Of a DNA stretch of 64,000 bases, positions 25,746-34,255 are shown in pieces. The DNA comes from LMUY01 sp964244585. GTDB lineage: Bacteria; Pseudomonadota; Alphaproteobacteria; Acetobacterales; Acetobacteraceae. The notes under the pieces are model-generated. The model had not been told where the DNA came from, made no database searches, and saw only the letters and a list, made by a program, of their open reading frames with translations. The DNA lies in NCBI GenBank assembly GCA_964244585.1, contig CAXTJM010000019.1:1-64000 (forward strand). The letters are read 5' to 3'. The first letter of the stretch is position 1. Each line of letters starts with the position of its first letter. The translations under genes were made by a program, and so were the position numbers.

Positions 25746-26162
25746 ATGACCCTTCGCGAGGATGGCTTCACCCTGCTGGAGATGCTGGTGGTCGTGGCCA
25801 TCCTGGGCATCGTAGGCACCATCGTGCTCAGCCGCGGCCCCGCCCGCAGCGCCCGGCAGGATGTGCGGGCCGCCACGGTCATCCTGTCCGGCGCGCTGCG
25901 GCTGGCGCGCAGCCGGGCCATCGCCACCGACCGTCCGGTGGCGTTCGCGCTGGACCCGGCCACCCACCGCTGGCGGGTCGGGGACGGCGTTGCGGAACGC
26001 CTGCCCGGCACGCTGTCCATCCTGGCGCCGAGCCGCGGCATCGTGTTCACGCCCGAAGGCGGGTCGAGCGGCGGCGACATCGTCCTGGCCAGCGGGACGG
26101 TGCGTGCCGTGCTGGGGGTGGACTGGCTCACCGGCCGCGTCGGCATCGTCAATGGTCCGTGA
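25746..26162 (+). CDS. gspH: Type II secretion minor pseudopilin GspH
   Basis: A 138-residue pseudopilin. The prepilin cleavage motif is DG/FTLLEMLVVVAILGIVG, with Gly at -1, Phe at +1 and Glu at +5, followed by the hydrophobic N-terminal helix. The gene order (between gspF and a GspI-like pseudopilin) and the segment RSRAIATDRPVAFALD, typical of GspH, support the assignment. Nine bases separate it from gspF and its 3' end overlaps gspI by 11 bp. GspH caps the pseudopilus tip with I, J and K. Confidence 0.87.
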   Translation: MTLREDGFTLLEMLVVVAILGIVGTIVLSRGPARSARQDVRAATVILSGALRLARSRAIATDRPVAFALDPATHRWRVGDGVAERLPGTLSILAPSRGIVFTPEGGSSGGDIVLASGTVRAVLGVDWLTGRVGIVNGP

Positions 26163-26553
26163 TCGTGGCTTCACGCTGCTGGAGGTGCTGGTCGCCTTCA
26201 TCATCGCGGCCCTGGCGCTCGGCGTGCTGTTCCAGGGCGGCATTGGCGGGCTGACCACGGCCAACGCCGCCGCCCGCTACGACGAAGCGCTCAGCCGGGC
26301 GCAGTCGCATCTCGCCCTGGCCAGCATCGGGCCGGATTTCCAGCCGCAGGACGGGCAAGGCGACGAGGGCGGCCGATTTCACTGGCACCTGCGCATCCAA
26401 CTGCTTGGCCTCGCTGCCGCCATGGACCCGACGAAGCCGGTGCCGGCGCTGTACGGCATCACGATCGGCATGTCCTGGCCGGACGGCCTGCATACGCGCA
26501 GCGTGACGTTGCAGACCGAACGCGTCGGCACCGCGCCACCGCCGCCGCCTTGA
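26152..26553 (+). CDS. gspI: Type II secretion minor pseudopilin GspI
   Basis: A 133-residue pseudopilin starting at ATG 26152, 11 bp inside the gspH end. The cleavage site is RG/FTLLEVLVAFIIAALALG with Glu at +5. Size and order fit GspI, the small tip component that nucleates the I-J-K complex. The C-terminus is Pro-rich. The longer open frame from 25861 is only the gspH shadow. The stop overlaps the TTG start of gspJ (TTGA). Confidence 0.85.
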   Translation: MVRDRGFTLLEVLVAFIIAALALGVLFQGGIGGLTTANAAARYDEALSRAQSHLALASIGPDFQPQDGQGDEGGRFHWHLRIQLLGLAAAMDPTKPVPALYGITIGMSWPDGLHTRSVTLQTERVGTAPPPPP

Positions 26554-27143
26554 GGCACGCCCCGCACGGCTTCACCCTGCTGGAGGTTCTGGTGGCCCTG
26601 GTAGTGCTTGGCCTCGTGCTGGCCGGGCTGGTGCAGGGCACGCGGTTCGGCCTGCGCGTCGCCGACCGCCAGGAGGTCACGATCGCGGCATCTGCCGATC
26701 TGGACGCCACCGAGCGCGTCCTTCGCGGCCTGGTCCAGCAAATGGACCCGGGCACCCTGACCAGCGCGCCGCTGCTGGCGGCCGCGGCGACCAGCCTGGC
26801 GTTCACCACCGACCTCACCACCGTGGCGCCGAGCCTGCAGGTGGGGGAGGCGGATGTGGCGCTGGGTGTCACGCCCGACCACCGCCTGGTGCTGCGCTGG
26901 ACGCCGCATCTGCATGCCACGCGCCTGGCCGCGCCGCCCGCCGCAGCCGAGGCCACCTTGCTGCCGGGTGTCGCCGGGCTGCGGCTCGGCTATTGCTGCG
27001 ACGCGGGCGGGCAATTCCTCAGCGCATGGACCGGGACGACGCTGCCCGCGTTGATCCGCATCCAGTTGGTCTTCCCTCCTGGCTCCCATCTGGCATGGCC
27101 CCCCATCGCCATCGCCCCGGTGCGGATGCGCCTCAATGGCTGA
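26550..27143 (+). CDS. gspJ: Type II secretion minor pseudopilin GspJ
   Basis: A 197-residue pseudopilin starting with TTG in a TTGA overlap with gspI. The prepilin motif is HG/FTLLEVLVALVVLGLVLAG with Glu at +5. The length, the position after gspI and the extended C-terminal globular domain fit GspJ, which joins GspI and GspK at the pseudopilus tip. About 60 bp separate it from gspL, the largest gap in the cluster. Confidence 0.85.
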   Translation: MRHAPHGFTLLEVLVALVVLGLVLAGLVQGTRFGLRVADRQEVTIAASADLDATERVLRGLVQQMDPGTLTSAPLLAAAATSLAFTTDLTTVAPSLQVGEADVALGVTPDHRLVLRWTPHLHATRLAAPPAAAEATLLPGVAGLRLGYCCDAGGQFLSAWTGTTLPALIRIQLVFPPGSHLAWPPIAIAPVRMRLNG

Positions 27144-27204
27144 CGGGACGCATCCACTGTTCAGCGAGTGCCGTTAGAGGTAGGGCGTCGCCATCGTCAC
27201 CGAC

Positions 27205-28284
27205 ATGGCCGGGGATCGACCGACCCGTCCTGAACCTCGAGAGGGTGGAACCGACTGCGTGCTGGGTGATATTTACCGCTGGTGGGCGCAGCAGATGCGC
27301 AGCCTGTTCCCGTCCCGGCGCGAGCGGCCGGCGGCGGACGCGTTGATCGTGCGGTCCATCGGCGACCAATCGGTGGAGCTCAGCGCGCGTCGGCGCGGCG
27401 TGCGCCTGGTGCTTGGCATGGCGGGCCTGGACGAGGCCGGGCTGCCGCGGCTGCGCGCCTTGGTGGGGCGGACGCGCAACGCCCCGCGCGTCGTGCTGGA
27501 GTTGCCGGCAACCCTGTTGCTGGAGCAGCAGGCGAGCCTGCCGCTGGCCGCCGAGTCCGAGTTGAGCCTGGTGCTGGCCCACGAGATGGACCGGCTGACG
27601 CCGTTCCGGCCCGAAGACGTGTTCTGGTCCTGGGCCGTCGCCGGGCGGGACACCCTGAACGGCCGGTTGCTGGTCCGGCTGTCGATCGTGCTGAAGGCCA
27701 GCGTGACCCCGCTGCTGCAGGGGCTTGCCCGCGCGGGCCTGTCACCGGCCATGTTCGAACTCCGCGGGCCGGACGGCGCCGTCCGCCGCGTCGGCATCGC
27801 GCCGCCCGGCAGCCAGGCCGCGCGCCACCCTGCCGCCGTTCGCGTCGCGGGATGGCTGTGCGGCGCGCTTGCCGTCCTGGCGGCCGTCGTCCCGCTGGTG
27901 CAGCAGCAATGGGCGCTGTCCGCCGTGCAAGACCAGGTCACCGACCTGCAGCCCCGCGTCACGCTGGTGGAGGGACTGCGCCGGCGGCTCGCCGCCTCGT
28001 CCAACGGGGCGGAGCTGTTCGCGGCCGAAAGCGCGCGGAGCGGCAATGCCGTGCAGGCGCTGGCGTCCGTCACGATGGCGCTGCCTGACGACACCTACCT
28101 GACGGAGTTCGGCATGCGCGACCGCAAGCTGACGCTGACGGGACGGTCGGAGGCGGCGGTGCGGCTGATCGGCCTACTGGCCGCAGCCCCCGGGCTCGCC
28201 AACCCGGCCTTCGCCGCCCCGGTGTTCCGCACCATCGGCGACCATGGGGACCAGTTCACCATCAGCGCCGACCTTGCGCCATGA
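27205..28284 (+). CDS. gspL: Type II secretion protein GspL (PilN domain)
   Basis: A 359-residue bitopic protein. A cytoplasmic actin-like half (about 40-210, LEQQASLPLAAESELSLVL) is followed by one membrane helix (VAGWLCGALAVLAAVVPLV, about 214-232) and a periplasmic PilN/ferredoxin-like domain that includes LPDDTYLTEFGMRDRKLTLTG. GspL links GspE to GspM in the inner membrane. The first 18 residues are dubious: GTG 27259 is an alternative start, and neither has a convincing ribosome-binding site. It overlaps gspM by 4 bp (ATGA). Confidence 0.85.
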   Translation: MAGDRPTRPEPREGGTDCVLGDIYRWWAQQMRSLFPSRRERPAADALIVRSIGDQSVELSARRRGVRLVLGMAGLDEAGLPRLRALVGRTRNAPRVVLELPATLLLEQQASLPLAAESELSLVLAHEMDRLTPFRPEDVFWSWAVAGRDTLNGRLLVRLSIVLKASVTPLLQGLARAGLSPAMFELRGPDGAVRRVGIAPPGSQAARHPAAVRVAGWLCGALAVLAAVVPLVQQQWALSAVQDQVTDLQPRVTLVEGLRRRLAASSNGAELFAAESARSGNAVQALASVTMALPDDTYLTEFGMRDRKLTLTGRSEAAVRLIGLLAAAPGLANPAFAAPVFRTIGDHGDQFTISADLAP

Positions 28285-28850
28285 CCTCGCTGCCCACCGG
28301 CCGCCGGGGACAGGCCTTCGCCCTGGGCCTCACCTTCGTGGTGCTGGCCGTGGCCTGGGCCGGCCTGGCCTCGCCGCTGCTCGGCTGGTACGGGCAGCGC
28401 CAGGAACGGTTGGAGCAACGCCGGGTGCTGGCGGTGCGCATGGCGATGGTTGCCGCGACGGCGCCCGCCTTGCAACGCCAGCTTGCGGCCGGCGGCGGTG
28501 ACGCCCGCCCGGCCGTGCTCACCGGGGCGACCGAGTCGATCGCCGGCGCGGCCCTGCAGCAGCGCCTGCAGGAGATGTCGGACCGCGCCGCCGTCCGCAT
28601 GACGAGCGCCGAGGTGCTGGCGGCCGAGCAAAGCGGCGCGTATCGCCGCATCCGCGTGCACTTGGCCGTGTCGGCGCCATGGGCCCGGTTCGTGGGCCTG
28701 CTGTCCGATATCGACCGGGCCACGCCCCGCATGCTGGTGAGCGAGATGCAGCTCGGCCAGTCGCGCTCGGTGACCACCAGCCCGGTCAAGCTGCTGGACG
28801 CCTCGTTCACCGTGGTCGGGCTGTATGCCGGCCCGGACGCGCCCAAATGA
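28281..28850 (+). CDS. gspM: Type II secretion protein GspM
   Basis: A 189-residue bitopic inner-membrane protein with an N-terminal helix (FALGLTFVVLAVAWAGLASPLL) and a periplasmic domain containing LLSDIDRATPRMLVSEMQL, typical of the shorter GspM (GspMb-like) proteins that partner GspL. ATGA overlaps at both ends (gspL and the GspC-like gene) show tight coupling. Assignment rests on topology, position and the C-terminal motif. Confidence 0.83.
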   Translation: MTSLPTGRRGQAFALGLTFVVLAVAWAGLASPLLGWYGQRQERLEQRRVLAVRMAMVAATAPALQRQLAAGGGDARPAVLTGATESIAGAALQQRLQEMSDRAAVRMTSAEVLAAEQSGAYRRIRVHLAVSAPWARFVGLLSDIDRATPRMLVSEMQLGQSRSVTTSPVKLLDASFTVVGLYAGPDAPK

Positions 28851-29431
28851 GTGCGACGGTCCCCATCCTGTCGCTGGCGGCGGCCGTGCTCGCCGGGATC
28901 ATCGCGTTGGAGCTTGCCACAGGCGCGCCGTCCGCCCCGGCCGGCCGGCCGGTCTCCGGGGCGGTTGCGGGGCCGTCCGCCATGCCGCCGGCAGACCAGG
29001 CGCCGCAGCAGGTCGCGGCCTTGCTGGCGCGGCCGCCGTTCTCGCCCGAGCGCCGGCCCGAGGCCGTGCAGGGGGGGGACGATCCCCGCCTGCCGCATTT
29101 GACCGGCATCCTGGTGACCAGCCAGGAGCGCAAGGCCATCTTTGCCGGGCGCGATGGCGGCCAGGGTGTGGTGGTCGGCCAGGGCGACCAGGTCGGGGCC
29201 TACCGCGTGCAGGAGATCAGCGCGACCAACGTGACATTGGCAGGGGCAGACGGGTCCCATATCGTGCGGCCGACCTTCTCGACGGCCCCGCCGCCGATGG
29301 CTGCCCCCCCGTTGGCCGTCCTTTCGCTGCCGCAGATCCCACCGCCGCCCGCCGCCGCGCTCGGCCTGCCGACCGGCGCGGCACAGACCCCGAATGCACC
29401 GGTTCTTCCGGCAGCAGGAGCGCCTCGATGA
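28847..29431 (+). CDS. GspC-like type II secretion protein (HR domain)
   Basis: A 194-residue protein starting at ATG 28847 in an ATGA overlap with gspM. A single N-terminal membrane segment (ILSLAAAVLAGIIALELA) is followed by a linker and a small beta domain (LTGILVTSQERKAIFAGRDGGQGVVVGQGDQVG) resembling the homology region of GspC, then a Pro/Ala-rich tail. GspC bridges the inner-membrane platform and the secretin. There is no PDZ domain at the C-terminus, as in short GspC/GspN-like proteins of alphaproteobacteria. Position directly before gspD supports the role. Confidence 0.75.
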   Translation: MSATVPILSLAAAVLAGIIALELATGAPSAPAGRPVSGAVAGPSAMPPADQAPQQVAALLARPPFSPERRPEAVQGGDDPRLPHLTGILVTSQERKAIFAGRDGGQGVVVGQGDQVGAYRVQEISATNVTLAGADGSHIVRPTFSTAPPPMAAPPLAVLSLPQIPPPPAAALGLPTGAAQTPNAPVLPAAGAPR

Positions 29432-31677
29432 CAACCCCCCGCGCCCTTGCCCTGGTCCCGCTGCTCGCCTTGCTTGCCTGCGAAAACCGTGGCCGCCCGA
29501 TCCTTACGCCGCTGCCGCCGGTGTCACCCTATGCGGGCACCGCCGCCAGCCGGGTCGACGGCGCGGTCGGCGGCTCGTCCCCGCAGGCCGCGGCGCAGAT
29601 CAGCCTCGCTGCCGCTCCCACCGTCACCGTGCGGCAGCCGGGGCAGCCGAGTGGCGGCGGCGACATCTCGTTGAACTTCGCCGACACCGACATCCGCGAC
29701 GTCGTGGCCCAGATCCTCGGCGGCCAGTTGGGCGAGAACTACACCATCGATCCCTCCGTCCGCGGCACGGCGACGCTGCGGACCACCAAGCCGGTCGGCC
29801 GCGACGACCTGATGCCGATCCTGCAAACCCTGCTGGCGCAGAACGGCGCCGCCCTGGTGCAGGCCGGCGGCGTCTACCGCGTGCTGCCCGCCGCCGCTGC
29901 CGCCAGCACGCCCGGCCTGGCGACCGGAGCGGGCGGCAGCGGCAGCCTGGTGATCCCGCTGCAATACGCGTCGGCGGACGACCTGGCGAAGACGCTCGCC
30001 CCATACGTGCAGAATGGCGGCCGCATCGTCGCGGATGGCGGACGCAACACGCTGGTCATCAGCGGCGACCCGGCCACCCGGCAGACGCTGGCCGGGCTGG
30101 TCGGCGCGTTCGACGTGGACGTGCTCGCAGGCCAGTCCTACGCGCTGTTCCCGGTGGCCAACGGGGATGCCAAGGACTTCGCCGCCTCCTTGCAGGACGC
30201 CATCCGCGGCCAGGGCGGAGCGTTGACCAGCGTGGTCCGCGTCGTGCCGATGGCGCGGATCAACGCCGTGCTCGTTGTGTCCAACCAGCCCCGCTACATC
30301 GAGGACGTGCGGCGCGTGCTGCGCCTGGTGGAACGCTCCAAAGGCATGTCGGCGCGGAGCTGGCACGTCTACTACCTGCAGAACAGCCGCAGCAACGACA
30401 TCGCCTACGTGTTGCAACAGGCCTTCACGCCGAACAGCGTCACGGCGCAGCCGACGCCGCAGACCGGCGCCAATGCCGGCACGGCGTCGCAGCAGATCGC
30501 CAACCGGGGCGGCCTGCCCAGCGGCGGCGGCCTGGGCTCGACCAGCGGGACGGGCGGCACCGGGCTCGGCTCCTCCAGCCTGGGTTCCTCCAGCCTGGGC
30601 GGCAGCGGCGGCCTCAGCCAGGCGACGTCCAGCCCGGCGTCGCCCGCCCCTGCTCCCGCCCCCTCGGCCAACCCGTTGCTGGGCGGGCTCGATCCGTCGG
30701 AAGGCGGTGGCGGGGCCGCGCCGGACGGGATGCGGATCATCCCCAACGCGCAGAACAACGCGTTGCTGATCTACGCCACCACCACGGAGAACGACACGGT
30801 CGAGACGATGCTGCGCAAGCTGGATATCCTGCCCTTGCAGGTGCGCATCGACGCCACCATCGCCGAGGTCACGCTCAACGACGCGCTGCAATACGGCACG
30901 CAGTTCTTCTTCCGTGCCGGGTTGCAGGGCGCGCTGAGCTTCGGCGCCACGGCAGCCGGTTTCGCCTCCGGCTTCCCCGGCTTCGTGCTGAGTGGCCCCA
31001 ACGAGACCAGCGCCGCGCTTGCCGCCTTGCAGGCCATCACCAAGGTGAACGTGCTGTCCTCGCCGCAACTGATGGTGGTCGACAACCAGCCGGCGCGCTT
31101 GCAGGTGGGCGCGCTGGTGCCCTACCTGAGCCAGACGGCGCAGAGCACGGTGACGAGCGACGCGCCCATTGTCAGCAACATCAACTACCAGCAGACCGGC
31201 GTGATCATGCAGGTGACCCCGCGGGTGAACAGCGGCGGCCTGGTCACCCTGGACATCACCCAGGAGGTGAGCGACGTCGCGGCCAACGTCACCACGCCCG
31301 GCGTCAACTCCCCCACCTTCAACGAACGCAGCGTCACCTCCCGCGTCGTGGTGCAGGATGGGCAGACCATCGGCCTGGCCGGGTTGATCCAGGACAACGA
31401 CTCCCATACCAACCAGGGGATCCCCTGGCTGAAGGACATCCCGTTGATCGGCCTGTTCGCCGGGCAGCAAAGCAACGTGCGGGCGCGGACGGAACTGCTG
31501 GTGCTCATCACGCCGCACGTCGTGCATGACCAGCGCGACGCGCGGGCATTGACGGAGGATCTGCGCGACCAGCTGATCAACGCCGCCGCCGTGCCGCAAT
31601 TCCTGCAGAGCCAGCCGGCATCCGGCTCGGCCGACCCGCAGGCGCCCCTCCGGCGGCGGCTGGGACTGGAGCGTTGA
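29428..31677 (+). CDS. gspD: Type II secretion outer-membrane secretin GspD
   Basis: This is 749 residues from ATG 29428 (ATGA overlap). A lipoprotein signal ending LLALLAC (Cys about 18) suggests the secretin is itself lipidated. N-domains follow (LNFADTDIRDVVAQILGGQL, about 80; repeated N1-like units with NTLVISGDPATRQTL and RINAVLVVSNQPRYIEDV). A Gly/Ser-rich low-complexity linker lies at about 360-435, and the C-terminal secretin barrel contains VRIDATIAEVTLNDALQYG and VPYLSQTAQST. It forms the outer-membrane channel for folded exoproteins. The upstream open frame to 28825 is a shadow of the GspC-like gene. Confidence 0.95.
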   Translation: MTTPRALALVPLLALLACENRGRPILTPLPPVSPYAGTAASRVDGAVGGSSPQAAAQISLAAAPTVTVRQPGQPSGGGDISLNFADTDIRDVVAQILGGQLGENYTIDPSVRGTATLRTTKPVGRDDLMPILQTLLAQNGAALVQAGGVYRVLPAAAAASTPGLATGAGGSGSLVIPLQYASADDLAKTLAPYVQNGGRIVADGGRNTLVISGDPATRQTLAGLVGAFDVDVLAGQSYALFPVANGDAKDFAASLQDAIRGQGGALTSVVRVVPMARINAVLVVSNQPRYIEDVRRVLRLVERSKGMSARSWHVYYLQNSRSNDIAYVLQQAFTPNSVTAQPTPQTGANAGTASQQIANRGGLPSGGGLGSTSGTGGTGLGSSSLGSSSLGGSGGLSQATSSPASPAPAPAPSANPLLGGLDPSEGGGGAAPDGMRIIPNAQNNALLIYATTTENDTVETMLRKLDILPLQVRIDATIAEVTLNDALQYGTQFFFRAGLQGALSFGATAAGFASGFPGFVLSGPNETSAALAALQAITKVNVLSSPQLMVVDNQPARLQVGALVPYLSQTAQSTVTSDAPIVSNINYQQTGVIMQVTPRVNSGGLVTLDITQEVSDVAANVTTPGVNSPTFNERSVTSRVVVQDGQTIGLAGLIQDNDSHTNQGIPWLKDIPLIGLFAGQQSNVRARTELLVLITPHVVHDQRDARALTEDLRDQLINAAAVPQFLQSQPASGSADPQAPLRRRLGLER

Positions 31678-32483
31678 GGCGTGGCGCTGCGCCACGGGAG
31701 GGCGGGTTCGCGCTGCTGATCGTGCTGTGGTCGCTGGTGCTGATCACGCTGATCGTGACGCAGGTGACCGCCGCCGGCCGCAGCGAGGCGTTGCTGACTG
31801 CCAACCTGCGGCGTGCGGCGGCGTTGCGGGCCGAGACGGATGGGGCGGTGAACCGGGCGATCTTCAACCTGCTCGACCCGGGCTCGGGCTGGACCGCCGA
31901 CGGGTCCGCGCATTCGGTGCGGCTGGCGGATGGCGCCGCGGCGGTCCGCATCACCGACGAGTTCGGCAAGATCAACCCCAGCCTCGCCTCACCCGCCGTG
32001 CTGGCGGCCCTGTTGCGCGCCGTGGGGGAGGGGTCGGACCAGGCCGACGAGCTGGCCGCCAACATCGTGCAATGGCGCTTCCCCTCCGCCGACGATGCCG
32101 CCAGCGGAGCGAAGGCGCAGCGCTACCGGGCAGCGGGACGGGACTACGCGCCGCCCAACGCGAACTTCCAATCGATCGGCGAAGTGGGGCTGGTGCTGGG
32201 CATGACGCCGGACCTGTTGCAGCGGCTGGCGCCGCATCTGACGCTCTATACCGACACCGATCCGGATGCCCGCCGGGCCGACCCGGTGGTCGCGCGCGCC
32301 CTGGCGCTGGCCGGCACCCCGCCGCCCACCGGGGCGTTGCCGCCCGCCCGCGTGGTGACCATCACGGCCGCGTCCACGGCGGAGGACGGCGCCCGGTTCG
32401 AGCGGCAGGCCGTGGTCTCGCTGGGCGCCGACCGCGCCGGCCGGCCCTTCCGCATCGTGCTGTGGGCCACGCCATCGGCCTGA
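31674..32483 (+). CDS. gspK: Type II secretion minor pseudopilin GspK
   Basis: A 269-residue protein starting with TTG in a TTGA overlap with gspD. The leader motif GG/FALLIVLWSLVLITLIV lacks Glu at +5, as is normal for GspK. The domain after the helix includes ITDEFGKINPSLASPAVLAALL and a second SAM-like region (NANFQSIGEVGLVLGMTPDLL), characteristic of GspK, the bulky tip pseudopilin. It ends the plus-strand gsp operon and converges with gspG, the stops being 7 bp apart. Confidence 0.9.
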   Translation: MRRGAAPREGGFALLIVLWSLVLITLIVTQVTAAGRSEALLTANLRRAAALRAETDGAVNRAIFNLLDPGSGWTADGSAHSVRLADGAAAVRITDEFGKINPSLASPAVLAALLRAVGEGSDQADELAANIVQWRFPSADDAASGAKAQRYRAAGRDYAPPNANFQSIGEVGLVLGMTPDLLQRLAPHLTLYTDTDPDARRADPVVARALALAGTPPPTGALPPARVVTITAASTAEDGARFERQAVVSLGADRAGRPFRIVLWATPSA

Positions 32484-32490
32484 GCGGCCG

Positions 32491-32919
32491 CTACGGGTTG
32501 CAGATCTCGGTCGCCGCGCCGCCGCTGCCGCCCGGGCCGGCCGAACACAGGTCATAGTCATGCCCGCTGCGCTGCGAGGGGTTCTGGTAGCTGTAGGCAT
32601 GCCCCCATGCATCGACCGGCGAGGTGTTCGCCTGCAAGTAGGGTCCGTTCCAGTTGGTCACGCCCGCCGGGCGCGTGGTGAGCGCCTGCAGACCCTGCTC
32701 GGTCGACGGATAGCTGCCGATATCGAGCTTGTAGAGGTCCAGCACGCTGCCGAGACGCTCGATGGATTGCCGCGCGATGGAGGTGCGGGCGCCCCCCAAT
32801 TGACGCAGCACCGCGGGCGCGACGAGCCCGATCAGCAGGCCGAGGATGGCGATGACGACGAGGATTTCCAGCAGGGTGAATCCGGCCTCGGGATCCGTTG
32901 GGTCTGGTGCGGTCTGCAT
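32491..32919 (-). CDS. gspG: Type II secretion major pseudopilin GspG
   Basis: A 142-residue major pseudopilin. The cleavage site is AG/FTLLEILVVIAILGLLIGLVAP with Glu at +5, and the C-terminal half is the conserved GspG core (LYKLDIGSYPSTEQGLQAL, then WNGPYLQ and DAWGHAYSYQNP). It forms the shaft of the pseudopilus. The start ATG 32919 is fixed by the short leader; the open frame continues to 33390 only as a shadow of the lytic transglycosylase gene. Unusually, this most abundant subunit is on the opposite strand, separate from its operon partners, which would allow independent expression. Confidence 0.93.
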   Translation of the reverse strand: MQTAPDPTDPEAGFTLLEILVVIAILGLLIGLVAPAVLRQLGGARTSIARQSIERLGSVLDLYKLDIGSYPSTEQGLQALTTRPAGVTNWNGPYLQANTSPVDAWGHAYSYQNPSQRSGHDYDLCSAGPGGSGGAATEICNP

Positions 32920-32967
32920 GGCGATAATCCCGATGACGTGGCGGCGTGGAACACGGTAGACAGGCCC

Positions 32968-33366
32968 ATGGCTGTCCCCCTGCTTGCCTGCATGGCGCTT
33001 GTCGCATCGATCTACAACCTGCCGCCGCGGGTGCTGCCGTCCATCCACGTCGTGGAGGGCGGCCGGACCGAGACGGTGCACCCCAACGCCGACGGGTCGC
33101 AGGACCTGGGCTACATGCAGGTCAATACGCGATGGTTGCCGGTCCTGTCCCGGTATAGCCACCTGCCGGAACCGGCCGTGCGGCAGAACCTGCTCTCCCG
33201 TCCCTGCTTCAACGTGGCTGCCGCCGGCTATATCCTGCGTCGCTACCTGGATGAAACCCGCGACGACCTCATGCTCGCCATCGGCGACTACCATTCCCAC
33301 ACGGCGACGCTGAACGCGGCGTACCAGGGCCTTGTGGTGCGGTCGGCCGCGGCGCTGTTCCGCTGA
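32968..33366 (+). CDS. Small lytic-transglycosylase-like protein (VirB1/IagB type)
   Basis: A 132-residue protein with an N-terminal hydrophobic stretch (MAVPLLACMALVASIY) and a compact SLT-like domain. The catalytic glutamate is probably in SIHVVEGGRTE, followed by DLGYMQVNTRWLPVL, RPCFNVAAAGYILRRYL and IGDYHSHT, the usual order in lytic transglycosylases associated with secretion systems. Such enzymes open peptidoglycan for envelope-spanning machines, and its position beside the gsp genes suggests that job. It is divergent from gspG with a 48-bp gap and overlaps the next gene. Confidence 0.8.
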   Translation: MAVPLLACMALVASIYNLPPRVLPSIHVVEGGRTETVHPNADGSQDLGYMQVNTRWLPVLSRYSHLPEPAVRQNLLSRPCFNVAAAGYILRRYLDETRDDLMLAIGDYHSHTATLNAAYQGLVVRSAAALFR

Positions 33367-34244
33367 TCCCGCCAGCTCGCACAGCCGCAATCCTGGCGCT
33401 TGCCGCCGCCGTCTGGTTCGCGCAGGCGCCTGCGGCCGCGTCGAAGCCCTACGCCGTCACGGCCCGGCCGGACGTGGCCTATGGTCCGGCGGCCGAGGAG
33501 GTAGGCGACGTCTACACGCCGGCCGGGCCTGCGGCGGCGAAGCCGGTCGTGATCCTGATCCATGGCGGTGGCTGGATCTCGGGAAGCCGCGGCGTGCTCG
33601 GCAAGCTGGGTGAGATCCTGGCCGGCGCCGGGATCGTGGTGTTCAACATCGACTATCGGCTCGCCAGGCCGGGCCAGCCGGACACGCGATGGCCGGCACA
33701 GCTCGCCGACGTGCAGCTTGCCGTGCGCTATGTCCGCAGCCACGCCGCCGAGCTGGACATCGACCCCGCGCGTATCGGCGCCATGGGGGATTCGGTCGGT
33801 GGCCAACTGGCCATGCTGCTGGGGGAGCTGCGCAGCAACGTCCCGGCCGAGCAGGCCCGCCTCTACCCCGACCAGCGGCCCGACGTGTCGGCCGTCGTGG
33901 ACGAGTTCGGACCGACCGACATTCCCGGCATGGGCGCCGACGTGGTCAGCAACATGAAGCTGCTGTTCGGAACCGCGACGCCCTCGAAGGCTGTTGCCGA
34001 CAGCGCCTCGCCGCTGACCTTCGTGACGGCGCGGACCGCCGCCACCTACATCATCCACGGCCGGCTGGATGAGGTCGTGCCGTTCCGGCAATCCGAGGCG
34101 CTGGAGGCGGCGCTCCAGGCGCACGAGGTTCCTCACGTGTTCATGGCCTTTGCAGGGGGTCACGAATATCAGGGCATCAGCTTCAAGGAGGTTGCCGCGC
34201 TCCAGATCGGCGCGTTCACGTGGCTGTCCAGGCAATTGCAATAG
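33363..34244 (+). CDS. Secreted alpha/beta-hydrolase (carboxylesterase-like)
   Basis: An esterase-like alpha/beta-hydrolase with oxyanion motif IHGGGWISG, nucleophile elbow GDSVGG, acid in GRLDEVVPF and His in AGGHEYQG. The first ordinary start is GTG 33474, but 37 codons upstream in frame encode an obvious signal peptide (ARTAAILALAAAVWFAQ, then APAAA as cleavage region) that GTG would discard. No ATG, GTG or TTG precedes it at a sensible distance; a CTG at 33363 overlapping the transglycosylase stop (CTGA) is the likeliest start. A signal peptide next to the gsp cluster makes it a candidate type II secretion substrate, which is inference. Confidence 0.78.
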   Translation: MIPPARTAAILALAAAVWFAQAPAAASKPYAVTARPDVAYGPAAEEVGDVYTPAGPAAAKPVVILIHGGGWISGSRGVLGKLGEILAGAGIVVFNIDYRLARPGQPDTRWPAQLADVQLAVRYVRSHAAELDIDPARIGAMGDSVGGQLAMLLGELRSNVPAEQARLYPDQRPDVSAVVDEFGPTDIPGMGADVVSNMKLLFGTATPSKAVADSASPLTFVTARTAATYIIHGRLDEVVPFRQSEALEAALQAHEVPHVFMAFAGGHEYQGISFKEVAALQIGAFTWLSRQLQ

Positions 34245-34255
34245 GTGGGTTGGGG

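Noticed and set aside
24123..26264. A 713-codon minus-strand open frame across the gsp genes
   Set aside because: Antisense to gspE/gspF/gspH with His/Gln/Arg-rich low-complexity text; no recognisable motif.
28825..31677. Apparent GspC-GspD fusion in one open frame
   Set aside because: The first 200 codons are out of frame with the real GspC-like gene and look random; gspD has its own ATG, an ATGA overlap and a lipobox.
29524..31695. A 723-codon minus-strand open frame opposite gspD
   Set aside because: Shadow of the secretin gene; gspD has clear domains on the plus strand.
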